Positions 33,886 to 42,498 are shown, numbered from the stretch's first letter. The stretch: 64,000 nucleotides of DNA from Flavobacteriales bacterium (GCA_016712535.1 JADJQW010000004.1:372001-436000); one strand, 5' to 3'. Numbers and translations are program-made. The notes: generated from the letters alone by a model not told the origin.

Positions 33886-35487
33886 ATGCTCATGAGAAAC
33901 GCCATACTCTTCTTCGCCCTGTTTTCGGCGGCTCTGCTCCATGCCCAGCAAGTCGATTGGCTCACGTCCGCACCGATGGCCTTCAGCCTGAATCCAGCCA
34001 TGCCGGACCAAGCCCTCGCATCGGCGCCAGGCCGGCTGGTGGGCATGCGCACGGTGAGCAACTCGCTGATCTTTGGTCAAACCCTATACGGCGAAGTGGC
34101 GCTGGATGCGCTCGACCCCGTGACCGGTGGTGTGCTCCTGTCATGCCTCCTCGGCGATTCGGCCTCCGTGGGCGCTGCAGCCGTTGACGCGGCGGGCATC
34201 GCCTTTTTCACGGGCCGCTTCATGGGTGATGCGCTCGAGTTCTGCGATGGATCGCAATTGGCGGGGATCGGCGGCGATCCGCTCACCGAGAATCACTTCC
34301 TACTGGCCTGGGACCTCACGAGCGGTTCGGCGCTCTGGATGCGCAACCTCTCCATCTATTACCCTGAAGCTGCGGATGTCCCTTCATTGGCCATTGATCC
34401 CGACGGCAGCCTCTGGTTCATCATGCAGGACTTCTTCGATGGCCGCGTGGTGCGCGTGGATGCATCGGGCAACGATGCGGAGGTGCGTGACATCAGCGGG
34501 ATCCGGCGCTTCGGCACCATCAGCTTCGATCCCTGGGGCGGCCTTTACGTGAGCGGTTCCTGTGAGAATGGCATGCTCACGTTCGGTGGGCAGGATTTCT
34601 CCGTAGAGAGCGGTGAGGGCTATAACATGTTCGTGCTACGGTACAAGCCGGACGGTACGGCGGGCTTCGCCGAGTTCGCGGATGATGTCACCTTCACGAA
34701 TCCGACCGTCGTGGCCACGACCGATGGGCATGCCTACCTCGCGGGTGACCTCTTCCTGCAAGGCACCGATTGGGGTGGCATAGTCTTCGGAGGACCGAAT
34801 TGGGTGTACGACGTCTTCCTCGCCAAGCTCGATAGCACCGGGCAATTCCTGTGGGGCTTGCAAAGCGCACCGTCGGGAGGCGCGATCATCGGTGATATGC
34901 ACCGGGCCAAGGGCCCTTGCGTCGCGGTCGATGCGAGCGACAACCCCTACTTCTTCGGCACCCTGCGCGGCATGGTGGATTGGGGCAATGGCGTGGTGAG
35001 CAATGGGCTCACCCTTGGCGCGCAGACCATGAGCGTCGTCGCCTTCGCGCAGGATGGCATTCCCCAATGGGCCGCAACCAGCACGCCTGGGCCCTTTCAG
35101 GAGTCACAAGCGATCACCGCGCTAGCCGAGACCGATGCGCTGCACTTCGCGGGGCACACCAATGGGACGCTTACGTATGGCGCGCACACCGTGAATGCCG
35201 GCGGACAGCAGGCGGCCATGGTCGGGCGCATCGGAGACCTGAGCACCGACCTTGGCGAGCTGGACTCCGAAGCTCATTTGAGCGCGTGGCCGAATCCAGT
35301 GCGCGGCACGCTCACGATCCAGGCAGCGGAACCACAAGCCGGCAACGTGATCAATGCCGCTGGACTGCACGTACGGTCGCTGAAGCTCCTGGCCGGAGTG
35401 AATGCGATGGATGTGAGCGGATTCGCCCCGGGCCTGTACCTGCTCCGCGGAAGCGAAGGCGCGCTGTTGAGGTTCATGGTGGAATGA
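33886..35487 (+). CDS. T9SS type A sorting-domain protein with SBBP-like propeller
   Basis: 533 residues; ATG 33886 (second Met two codons on). Signal peptide MRNAILFFALFSAALLHAQ. Repeats with the pattern DASGNDAEVRDI / DSTGQFLWGLQ / DASDNPYFFG resemble SBBP/NHL-type beta-propeller blades. The C-terminal ~75 residues (AWPNPVRGTLTI ... GLYLLRG) form a T9SS type A sorting domain. Surface-exposed, ligand unknown. It is followed by a related gene whose earliest start overlaps this stop (ATGA). Confidence 0.82.
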   Translation: MLMRNAILFFALFSAALLHAQQVDWLTSAPMAFSLNPAMPDQALASAPGRLVGMRTVSNSLIFGQTLYGEVALDALDPVTGGVLLSCLLGDSASVGAAAVDAAGIAFFTGRFMGDALEFCDGSQLAGIGGDPLTENHFLLAWDLTSGSALWMRNLSIYYPEAADVPSLAIDPDGSLWFIMQDFFDGRVVRVDASGNDAEVRDISGIRRFGTISFDPWGGLYVSGSCENGMLTFGGQDFSVESGEGYNMFVLRYKPDGTAGFAEFADDVTFTNPTVVATTDGHAYLAGDLFLQGTDWGGIVFGGPNWVYDVFLAKLDSTGQFLWGLQSAPSGGAIIGDMHRAKGPCVAVDASDNPYFFGTLRGMVDWGNGVVSNGLTLGAQTMSVVAFAQDGIPQWAATSTPGPFQESQAITALAETDALHFAGHTNGTLTYGAHTVNAGGQQAAMVGRIGDLSTDLGELDSEAHLSAWPNPVRGTLTIQAAEPQAGNVINAAGLHVRSLKLLAGVNAMDVSGFAPGLYLLRGSEGALLRFMVE

Positions 35488-35522
35488 ACGCTGGACGCAC
35501 GGCATTGAACCATTTTTGCCGG

Positions 35523-37154
35523 ATGCGAAGGATCCTGATCCCATTCCTCTTCTTGCACTTGCCATTGTTCGCGCAGCAATGGAACTGGGCCGTCGATGCT
35601 GGCGGCGGCGGCAACACCGACTTTTGCTTCGGCATCGCCACGGACAGCCAAGGCAATGCCTATTGGGCTGGAAGCGTGAGCGGAACCGCCGATTTCGGCT
35701 GCGGCTCACTGGCATCCGGAACGACCATCGCCGGGGCGCTCGCGAAGTACGACAGCACGGGCGTGTGCCAATGGGTGCGCGGCATCACGGTCGGCTTCAA
35801 CGACGCGTGGGCCTATGGCATCGCCATTGACGCCCAGGATCGGATCTACGTCACCGGCAGCTACGACGGCAATGCCGACTTCGGCAACGGCATCATGCTG
35901 AACAGCCTGGGCGGCGACGACATCTTCCTGGCGCGCTACGATGCGGATGGCAACTGCCTTTGGGCGCACAGGGCCGGCAGCAGCGGGTCGAACGATGAGG
36001 CCCGCGGCGTAGCGGTCTCCGATGACGGCGGCGTATTCATCACGGGAGTCAGCGGTGGCGCCACCATCAACTTCGATGCGATCAGCATCCCGAACGCGAG
36101 CAATTGGCGGCAGATCATCTTGGCGCGCTACGACAGCACAGGCACGGTGCAATGGGCGAAGGCGAGCACCGGCAACGGCCAGGGGAAATCGGCCCGTGCC
36201 ATCAGCATCGCGAACGACCGCCTGTACATCACGGGGTGGCTCAGCTTCACGGCCGCCGCTTTCGATGGGCTCGCCATCACCACGGATGCCATCGCTTCCA
36301 AGCTCTACGTGCTCGCCTGTGACCTTGATGGCGACGCCCTTTGGGCGAGGGCCTATGGTTCCGGCGAGCATGAAGGCATGGGCATCGCTGCCGATACGCT
36401 GGGCAACGTGTTCGTGAGCGGCCGCATGTGGGGCGCGCTGTACCTGCCCGATGACACGCTGAACTCCGTCTCCGCCAACAACGACATCCTCCTCATGGGC
36501 CTGGATACGGCGGGCACCTTCCGTTGGGCCATGAGCACGGGTTCCGCACAGAACGATGTGGCCTACGGCGTGGCAGCGGACGGCCTGGGCAACGCCTATG
36601 TGAGCGCGCAATTCCTGCAGACCATCGACTTCTTCGGCACCCCGCTCACCGCGCTCGGCAGCGAGGACCTGCTCGTGGCGCGTGTCACCAACTGGGGCGA
36701 TATCTCGTGGGTGAAGCAAGGCGGCGGCTTCATGCGCGACATCGGCCTGTGCGTGCACCGCAGCACCGCGGGCTCGAATCCGGTCTATGTGGGGGGCTAC
36801 TACTTCGGGCCGGCCACCTACGGCGGCAGCACCATAGACGATGTTCAGAACGGTGACGCGATGATGATCCAGCTATCCGATACCACCCTTGTGGACATCG
36901 TCACCGCCGCGCCGTGGAGCGAACGCGATGCGGAGGTCCTCTTGTTCCCCTCGCCCGCGGGTGATCGCATCACGCTGCGCACCGCGCGGCCGATCGTGCG
37001 GATGCAGGTCGTCTCTTCGTTCGGGTGCATCGTGCCGGTGCAGTACGATGCGAGCGGCAACATCGATGTGCGGCACCTTTCACCTGGGCTTTACTTCCTG
37101 TGTGCCGCGCTGGATGATGGCAGCATGTTCAACGAGGCGTTCGTGAAGGACTAG
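35523..37154 (+). CDS. T9SS type A sorting-domain protein with SBBP-like propeller (paralogue)
   Basis: 543 residues from ATG 35523, giving a good signal peptide (ILIPFLFLHLPLFAQ). An in-frame ATG at 35484 overlaps the previous stop and would add 13 residues. Blades show DSQGNAYWAGSVSG, DAQDRIYVTGSYDG, DSTGTVQWAKAS and DGLGNAYVSAQF, the SBBP pattern. The C-terminus (LFPSPAGDRITL ... SPGLYFLCA) is a T9SS sorting domain. It shares architecture with the preceding gene, consistent with duplication. The stop codon overlaps the convergent polymerase gene's stop inside CTAG. Confidence 0.82.
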   Translation: MRRILIPFLFLHLPLFAQQWNWAVDAGGGGNTDFCFGIATDSQGNAYWAGSVSGTADFGCGSLASGTTIAGALAKYDSTGVCQWVRGITVGFNDAWAYGIAIDAQDRIYVTGSYDGNADFGNGIMLNSLGGDDIFLARYDADGNCLWAHRAGSSGSNDEARGVAVSDDGGVFITGVSGGATINFDAISIPNASNWRQIILARYDSTGTVQWAKASTGNGQGKSARAISIANDRLYITGWLSFTAAAFDGLAITTDAIASKLYVLACDLDGDALWARAYGSGEHEGMGIAADTLGNVFVSGRMWGALYLPDDTLNSVSANNDILLMGLDTAGTFRWAMSTGSAQNDVAYGVAADGLGNAYVSAQFLQTIDFFGTPLTALGSEDLLVARVTNWGDISWVKQGGGFMRDIGLCVHRSTAGSNPVYVGGYYFGPATYGGSTIDDVQNGDAMMIQLSDTTLVDIVTAAPWSERDAEVLLFPSPAGDRITLRTARPIVRMQVVSSFGCIVPVQYDASGNIDVRHLSPGLYFLCAALDDGSMFNEAFVKD

Positions 37155-38377
37155 CTCCTCCTGTTCGCCAGCAGCACCGGCGCCTGCCCATCGAACGGGT
37201 CGTCCATCCTTCCGATGCTGCGCGCCCCCATGCCGGCCGCGCGCATCACGGTGCGGTCGCCGAAGCGCTTGCGGATCCTGTCCATCGCCTGGTAGAGGTT
37301 CATGGCCTCCTCGGTATCCGTGAAGGCATCCATCTGGTGGCCGCCGCCAACCAGGTGCGAGAAGCGCACGCCGATCAAACGGATGCGCTGCCGCCGATCG
37401 TACAGCGTGCGGAAGAGATCCTGAACGATCGGCAGGATGATGTGGTCGCAGGCCGTGTAGCCGATGCGCTGCTGCTTCAGGTGCGTGTTGAAATCGGCGT
37501 AGCGGATCTTCACCGCCACGCAACTGGTGAGCTTGCTGCCCTTGCGCAGTTGGAAGGCGAGGCTCTCGGCCATGGCGGTGAGCATGCCCTTCAGCTTCAC
37601 CACATCGATGGTGTCGCGCTCGAAGGTGCGCTCCGTGCTGATGCTCTTGCGCTCGTGCCACGCGATCACTGGACTGTCATCGATCCCGTTGGCCTTGCGC
37701 CAGAGCATGGGGCCATGCTCGCCCAGCAGGCGTTGCATCAGGTCGATCGGCAGCTCCTGCATGGTGTGGATCTTCGCCACGCCCATGCTGCGCAGCAGGT
37801 GCGCGGTCTTCTCGCCCACGCCGGGGATGCGCTCGATCGGCATCGGTGCCAGGAAGGGCTTCTCCGTGCCGCGCTCCACGTACCATTCGCCCGGGCCGTG
37901 CTTCGCCTCGCCGGTGGCCACCTTGCTCACCGTTTTGTTGATGCTCATGCCGAAGCTGTTCGGCAGGCCGCTCTCTTTGATGATGCGTTGCCGCAGCTCC
38001 GCCGCCAGCTTGCGGCTGCCGTGGAACTTGTCGGTGCCGCTCAGGTCCGCATAGAACTCGTCCACGCTGCTCTTCTCGAACAGCGGCACATGCGCGCGGA
38101 TGATCTCGGTCACCTCGTCGCTCTTCTTCAGGTACGCGCCGCTATCGCCGCGCAGGATGATCGCCTCCGGGCACAGCTGCTTGGCCATCTTCATCGGCAT
38201 CGCGCTGCGCACGCCATAAGCCCGCGCCTCGTAGCTGCAACTGGCCACCACGCCGCGGTCGCTGTCGGCGCCGATCAGCACGGGCTTGCCGTTCAGCTTC
38301 GGCTCGCGCATGCGTTCCACCGAAACGAAGAAGGTATTCAGGTCGAGGTGCAGGATGGTTCGTTCGCTGTTCTTCAT
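37151..38377 (-). CDS. dinB: Y-family DNA polymerase (DinB/Pol IV-like)
   Basis: 408 residues from ATG 38377. Catalytic motifs: ILHLDLNTFFVSVERM with the first Asp and SSVDEFYADLSG with the second acidic pair; CSYEARAYGVRSAMPM is the steric/finger segment; HhH region IPGVGEKTAHLL; little-finger domain from about 235. It is a translesion polymerase, likely partner of the short DnaE at 26002-29241. A 7-residue longer start exists, but those codons come from a tandem AT-rich repeat. It ends sharing CTAG with the neighbouring T9SS gene's stop. Confidence 0.92.
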   Translation of the reverse strand: MKNSERTILHLDLNTFFVSVERMREPKLNGKPVLIGADSDRGVVASCSYEARAYGVRSAMPMKMAKQLCPEAIILRGDSGAYLKKSDEVTEIIRAHVPLFEKSSVDEFYADLSGTDKFHGSRKLAAELRQRIIKESGLPNSFGMSINKTVSKVATGEAKHGPGEWYVERGTEKPFLAPMPIERIPGVGEKTAHLLRSMGVAKIHTMQELPIDLMQRLLGEHGPMLWRKANGIDDSPVIAWHERKSISTERTFERDTIDVVKLKGMLTAMAESLAFQLRKGSKLTSCVAVKIRYADFNTHLKQQRIGYTACDHIILPIVQDLFRTLYDRRQRIRLIGVRFSHLVGGGHQMDAFTDTEEAMNLYQAMDRIRKRFGDRTVMRAAGMGARSIGRMDDPFDGQAPVLLANRRS

Positions 38378-38407
38378 TCTGCATTCTTCATTTTGCATTC
38401 TTCATTC
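38369..38407. repeat. Short tandem repeat at the dinB start
   Basis: About three units of a 12-14 bp sequence (GCATTCTTCATT and variants on the + strand). It is AT-rich against a GC-rich background and overlaps the dinB start region, so it creates alternative in-frame ATGs. Confidence 0.65.
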
Positions 38408-38422
38408 TCCGATCGGCGCCGG

Positions 38423-38458
38423 GTCATGTCGGCACTCCCGGCTCAGGGCCGGGATGAC
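38423..38458. repeat. GTCAT...ATGAC palindromic intergenic element
   Basis: GTCAT and CCCGGC pair with GCCGGG and ATGAC; the outer arms flank an asymmetric 9-nt bulge. It lies in the gene-poor stretch 38378-38808. The pattern resembles dispersed bacterial palindromes. The rest of the stretch up to 38750 shows no coding potential. Confidence 0.55.
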
Positions 38459-38758
38459 GGGGTCGACTCTACAGGTGCTTCGATCAATGTGTGTGTTCTG
38501 GCCGCCTGCGGGCTGTCCGCTTCAGCTGCCTCGGCTCAGCGGGTGCGGTTGCCATTCCGGGCGCTTCCTCCGGTCGCGTCCTCATTCGGCATCGCACCTG
38601 CGCTTCGCCTTCGGCAGGCTATCGCTCCCATCCCTGGCGGGCTGACGCATATCCCGTCGATCCTGTGGCCAATAATGTAGCGCGTCAAGCCATGCGCTCC
38701 GTCACCCGAACCTCTTGCCCGCCTCGCTGTTCACCTTCGCCATCGCAAGCCCAGCGCC

Positions 38759-38768
38759 TACCTTTGCC
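38759..38768 (+). promoter_or_regulatory. -7 promoter element of the suf genes
   Basis: TACCTTTGCC, a perfect Bacteroidota -7 match, 40 nt before ATG 38809. The predicted start of transcription (about 38770-38775) is just upstream of the palindrome at 38778. Confidence 0.65.
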
Positions 38769-38777
38769 TCAGAACAC

Positions 38778-38798
38778 TGTTTAGACCGTTTCTAAACA
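38778..38798. promoter_or_regulatory. Candidate operator palindrome upstream of the suf genes
   Basis: TGTTTAGA-CCGTT-TCTAAACA: perfect 8-bp arms around a 5-nt spacer, between the -7 element and the IscA-like start codon. The position suits a repressor (Rrf2/IscR-like, Fur-like or CRP/FNR-like) reporting iron or Fe-S status. It could also fold as a 5' hairpin. The regulator's identity is inference. Confidence 0.55.
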
Positions 38799-38808
38799 AT
38801 TGGCACCC

Positions 38809-39135
38809 ATGATCAAAGTCTCCGAGCCCGCTAAGGCGGAAGTCATCAAACTCCTTGGGCAAGAGGGCCGTGGCCCCGACCACTTTGTGCGCGTAGGTGT
38901 GAAGGGCGGCGGCTGCTCCGGCCTGATGTACGACCTGGACTTCGACAACGAGATGAAGGACGGCGATAAGGTCTTCGAGGACAATGGCGTCAAGGTGGTG
39001 GTTGACAAGAAGAGCCTGCTCTACCTGCTCGGCACCACCCTCGACTTCAGCGGCGGCCTCAACGGCAAGGGCTTCCAATTCGTGAACCCCAACGCCAACC
39101 GGACCTGCGGGTGCGGGGAGAGCTTCAGCATCTGA
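38809..39135 (+). CDS. sufA: HesB/IscA/SufA-family Fe-S carrier
   Basis: 108 residues from ATG 38809. The three conserved cysteines are present: C36 in GGGCSGL and C100/C102 in the C-terminal CGCGESF. A-type carriers pass Fe-S clusters from the SufBCD scaffold to client proteins. It is followed 94 bp later by sufB. The start is supported by the upstream promoter and operator candidate. Confidence 0.92.
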   Translation: MIKVSEPAKAEVIKLLGQEGRGPDHFVRVGVKGGGCSGLMYDLDFDNEMKDGDKVFEDNGVKVVVDKKSLLYLLGTTLDFSGGLNGKGFQFVNPNANRTCGCGESFSI

Positions 39136-39177
39136 GGAAATAGCTGCAGAGAGAACCAAGATGAAATCTGACCGCAG

Positions 39178-39215
39178 CCACAGAAAGCAACCTCAGCGCC
39201 TCTGCGCCTCTGCGG
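39178..39215. repeat. GCGCCTCTGC-type repeat between sufA and sufB
   Basis: CTCAGCGCCTCTGCGCCTCTGCGG contains a 9-bp tandem (CGCCTCTG). On the opposite strand it reads CCGCAGAGGCGCAGAGG..., a short dispersed motif I recall from many unrelated bacterial genomes. Function unknown. Confidence 0.45.
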
Positions 39216-39229
39216 CCAGTATTTGAGCC

Positions 39230-40678
39230 ATGCCCCAAGACACCGACGACATCCTCCGCGAGGTCACCGAGAAGGAATACGCCTACGGTTTCGTCACGGA
39301 CATCGAAAGCGAGAAGTCCGCCAAAGGCCTGAACGAGGACATCGTTCGCTTCATCAGCGCGAAGAAGAACGAGCCCGAGTGGATGCTGGAGTGGCGGCTC
39401 GAAGCCTACCGCTTGTGGCAGAAGATGGAAGAGCCCGAATGGGCCCATGTGCACTACCCCAAGATCGACTACCAGAACGCCTACTACTACAGCGCGCCCA
39501 AGAAGAAGCCCACGCTCAACAGCCTGGACGAGGCCGATCCCGAGCTGGTGAAGACCTTCGAGAAGCTGGGCATCTCGCTGGAAGAGCAGAAGCGCTTGGC
39601 CGGTGTGGCGGTGGACGTGGTGTTCGACAGCGTGAGCGTGAAGACCACCTTTAAGGAGACGCTGAAGGAGAAGGGCATCATCTTCTGCGCGTTCAGCGAG
39701 GCCGTGCACGAGCACCCCGAGCTGGTGAAGAAGTACATCGGCAGCGTAGTGCCGCGCACGGACAACTACTTCGCCGCGCTCAACAGCGCCGTGTTCAGCG
39801 ACGGCAGCTTCTGCTACATCCCGCCGGGCGTGCGCTGCCCCATGGAGCTCAGCACCTACTTCCGCATCAACGAGGCCATGACCGGCCAGTTCGAGCGCAC
39901 GCTGCTGATCGCCGACGAGGGCGCGTACGTGAGCTACCTCGAAGGCTGCACCGCCCCCATCCGCGACGAGCACCAGCTGCACGCCGCCGTGGTTGAACTC
40001 GTGGCCTTGAAGGACGCCGAGATCAAGTACAGCACCGTCCAGAACTGGTACCCCGGCGACAAGGAGGGTAAGGGCGGCATCTACAACTTCGTCACCAAGC
40101 GCGGCCTGTGCCTGGGCGAGCGCAGCAAGATCAGCTGGACGCAGGTGGAGACCGGCAGCGCCATCACCTGGAAGTACCCCAGCTGCGTGCTGAAGGGCGA
40201 TAACAGCATCGGCGAGTTCTACAGCGTGGCGGTGACCAACAACCGGCAGCAGGCCGACACCGGCACCAAGATGGTGCACATCGGCAAGGGCACGAAGAGC
40301 ACCATCGTGAGCAAGGGCATCAGCGCCGGCCTTAGCAACAACAGCTACCGCGGCCTGGTGAAGATCGGCCGTGGCGCGAAGGGCGCGCGCAACTTCAGCC
40401 AGTGCGATTCACTGCTGCTCGGCGACCGCTGCGGCGCGCACACCTTCCCCTACATCGAGAGCGAGAACCCGACCGCGATGGTGGAGCATGAGGCCACTAC
40501 GAGCAAGATCGGCGAGGACCAGATCTTCTACCTGAACCAGCGGGGCATCGAAACGGAGAAGGCCGTGTCGTTGATCGTCAACGGATACTGTAAAGAGGTG
40601 TTGAACCAGTTACCGATGGAGTTCGCTGTTGAAGCCCAGAAGCTGTTGGCTGTAAGCCTTGAAGGATCTGTAGGATAG
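39230..40678 (+). CDS. sufB: Fe-S cluster assembly scaffold SufB
   Basis: 482 residues, full length. Hallmarks: YAYGFVTDIESEK near the N-terminus, FCYIPPGVRCPMELSTYFRIN, LEGCTAPIRDEHQLHAAVVEL, the beta-helix region with CDSLLLGDRCGAHTFPYIE and EHEATTSKIGEDQIFYL. SufB forms the SufBC2D complex on which clusters are built. Oddity: sufC, sufD and sufS, normally next, are absent; instead a dispersed repeat begins 3 bp after the stop and low-GC unrelated genes follow. Confidence 0.95.
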   Translation: MPQDTDDILREVTEKEYAYGFVTDIESEKSAKGLNEDIVRFISAKKNEPEWMLEWRLEAYRLWQKMEEPEWAHVHYPKIDYQNAYYYSAPKKKPTLNSLDEADPELVKTFEKLGISLEEQKRLAGVAVDVVFDSVSVKTTFKETLKEKGIIFCAFSEAVHEHPELVKKYIGSVVPRTDNYFAALNSAVFSDGSFCYIPPGVRCPMELSTYFRINEAMTGQFERTLLIADEGAYVSYLEGCTAPIRDEHQLHAAVVELVALKDAEIKYSTVQNWYPGDKEGKGGIYNFVTKRGLCLGERSKISWTQVETGSAITWKYPSCVLKGDNSIGEFYSVAVTNNRQQADTGTKMVHIGKGTKSTIVSKGISAGLSNNSYRGLVKIGRGAKGARNFSQCDSLLLGDRCGAHTFPYIESENPTAMVEHEATTSKIGEDQIFYLNQRGIETEKAVSLIVNGYCKEVLNQLPMEFAVEAQKLLAVSLEGSVG

Positions 40679-40681
40679 GAG

Positions 40682-40779
40682 TTTGGGCGTGCCCCCTCGC
40701 AAAAGCCTCGGGGTCGCGCTTTTCGCTGCTACTCCTCGCTCCTTCGTCGCTGCGGGGTATTCGCTTCAATCGCTCACGC
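40682..40779. repeat. Dispersed ~95-bp repeat, copy 2
   Basis: Same orientation and ends as copy 1 (767-861): TTTGGGCGTGCCCCCTCGC ... AATCGCTCACGC. It starts 3 bp after the sufB stop. It is followed by about 1.7 kb of lower-GC sequence holding two genes. Confidence 0.85.
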
Positions 40780-40862
40780 AACCGTCCCGAATGATGTTCG
40801 CCACCATTTCAAAGATGCGCAGTACCTTGCCACAACAAACACCGGTGTCCATGCGCCTCCTT

Positions 40863-40870
40863 TATCTTTG
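40863..40870 (+). promoter_or_regulatory. -7-like element at the LamG gene start
   Basis: TATCTTTG matches TAnnTTTG exactly, but overlaps the only available in-frame start (TTG 40868). Either this is chance, or the start/frame of the gene is not as it appears. Confidence 0.35.
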
Positions 40871-42058
40871 GCCTTCACCTCTCTGAGCATCGCTGCCAGT
40901 GCTCAAGTTCCAGCTTACGTTCCGACAAATGGCCTTCAGAGCTGGTATCCGTTCAACGGAAACGCTAACGATGAGAGCGGCAACGGAAACAATGGTACAG
41001 TCAACGGCGCTGTGCTCACGACCAATCGCGTGGGTGCAGCGAATGCGGCATACTCGTTCAATGGTACCAGTTCGTTCATCAGCCTTTCGGGCAACACCGG
41101 CATCGTGAATGATGTTTCTCTGAGCTTTTGGATGAAACCGGTCAACACGGCTGACGGATATCTCCTGGATAGAGACATCTGCAATGCCGCCAATGATTGG
41201 GCAATCTATTGGTCAGACAACGGAGAGATCGGCTTGCGTTATGGAATGAATGGACCTGATTACTTCATTCAAGGCGTTAGCGCTAGCGTCGGTGCATGGC
41301 ATCATGCTGTCGCCGTTAGAGATGTTACCGCAAGCGAACTGCGATTGTATGTAGATGGACAATTGGCAAGCACCATCACGTTCCCGGCTGGATCTTTCGT
41401 CAACACAGCTTTGCCAATCTTCGTTGGAGAGAGCAACTGCAACCCGAGTATCAATCCCAACTTCCTCGGCGACATCGATGACATTGGGATTTGGGACCGT
41501 GTGCTCTCACCCCAAGAGATTTTCAGCCTCTTCAATGGTCTAGGTCCATGCCTTTCCCCGACCGCGACGAGTTTGAGCGGTTTGAATACTTCGTACTTGA
41601 CATCGGACCCACCTGCAGCCCTCGTTGGAACACCCTCGGGCGGAATCTTCATCGGTCCAGGCGTTTCCGAATCCACATTCACACCCTCAGTTGCCGGACC
41701 CGGAACGCACACTATCATCTATACCTATGTCGATGTGAACGGCTGCGTAAACTCTACGGGCCTTTGCACGAACGTTTCTCTTGGCATTGGCTTCAACGAT
41801 GATGACCTACAGCTTCAAGGAGTACGAGTATTCCCCAATCCTGCAGACGGTCTGTTCAATCTCGAACTGGAACTCCAAGGAATGGTATCCCTGTTAGTTG
41901 TCGATAGTCGTGGCAGGCAGGTAATGAACCGAACGTTCATGGCTAATGGCAGCAAGACCCTTCACGTGGTTGACTTGAGCCAAGAGGCTTCGGGAACCTA
42001 TTCGCTACGGGTGAACACCGACCAAGGCTCTTCTCAACAGTTGCTAGTGAGGCAATGA
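40868..42058 (+). CDS. LamG-domain T9SS type A secreted protein, start uncertain
   Basis: 396 residues from TTG 40868; no ATG exists in frame upstream. A LamG/concanavalin-like domain covers about 25-225 (GLQSWYPFNGNANDESGNGN, VSLSFWMKP, WHHAVAVRD, LYVDGQLAST, GDIDDIGIWDRVLS), then an Ig-like stretch (about 240-310) and a T9SS sorting domain (VFPNPADGLFNLEL ... SGTYSLRV). An ATG at 40851 in another frame begins MRLLYL; joined by a +1 T in the TTT run near 40867 it would give an ideal signal peptide (MRLLYL-LAFTSLSIAASAQ). So a one-base deletion, natural or an assembly error, may have occurred. GC is lower than in neighbours. It overlaps the next gene by ATGA. Confidence 0.75.
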   Translation: MAFTSLSIAASAQVPAYVPTNGLQSWYPFNGNANDESGNGNNGTVNGAVLTTNRVGAANAAYSFNGTSSFISLSGNTGIVNDVSLSFWMKPVNTADGYLLDRDICNAANDWAIYWSDNGEIGLRYGMNGPDYFIQGVSASVGAWHHAVAVRDVTASELRLYVDGQLASTITFPAGSFVNTALPIFVGESNCNPSINPNFLGDIDDIGIWDRVLSPQEIFSLFNGLGPCLSPTATSLSGLNTSYLTSDPPAALVGTPSGGIFIGPGVSESTFTPSVAGPGTHTIIYTYVDVNGCVNSTGLCTNVSLGIGFNDDDLQLQGVRVFPNPADGLFNLELELQGMVSLLVVDSRGRQVMNRTFMANGSKTLHVVDLSQEASGTYSLRVNTDQGSSQQLLVRQ

Positions 42059-42498
42059 CAGCCCAATCGAGCACTTGCTCTCACGAGGGATATCTCAAAG
42101 GCTTGCTGAGTGCTTTGAACCTGGACCGGCTCTCGTTCATTGAGGCCGAAACGAGAGTCCCGTCATTCGAGGTACATCGAGTGATTCCCGACGCCGTATT
42201 CGGGGTCGATTGGGTTGTTGAGCTTGAGGCAAGAACAACAAAGCAAGTTCGAGGTGTGATAACCGATCTGATGATACACCCTCGAAGAAAGAAGATGCTA
42301 ATTGTTCTAGTTGAGCCAACTCAATCGAGCAGCAGGACTGCACAGTCGGTCGAAGCACACCTCTATCAGGTGGTCTCAAGGTTAGGTCTGAATCTCGACG
42401 ATTGGTGTATCATCGGTCTAAGCCGGAATCAAGCACGAGATGAGCATCTGAGTATTCTCGAAGAGCGCTTTATCAAGGAAGGTATCCTTCTGGAATAG
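42055..42498 (+). CDS. Hypothetical protein in the low-GC cassette
   Basis: 147 residues, soluble, no signal peptide. It overlaps the LamG stop by ATGA, so it is translated with it despite being cytoplasmic. The sequence FGVDWVVELEARTTKQVRGVITDLMIHP followed by KKMLIVLVEPT has alternating hydrophobic strands and acidic residues that faintly recall PD-(D/E)XK folds, but the catalytic pattern is not complete. It could be nuclease-like, an immunity protein, or something else. No firm family. Confidence 0.6.
   Translation: MTAQSSTCSHEGYLKGLLSALNLDRLSFIEAETRVPSFEVHRVIPDAVFGVDWVVELEARTTKQVRGVITDLMIHPRRKKMLIVLVEPTQSSSRTAQSVEAHLYQVVSRLGLNLDDWCIIGLSRNQARDEHLSILEERFIKEGILLE

Noticed and set aside
34917..35522. 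Longer frame for the second propeller T9SS gene
   Set aside because: It reads through the preceding gene in another frame; the signal peptide only appears from 35523.
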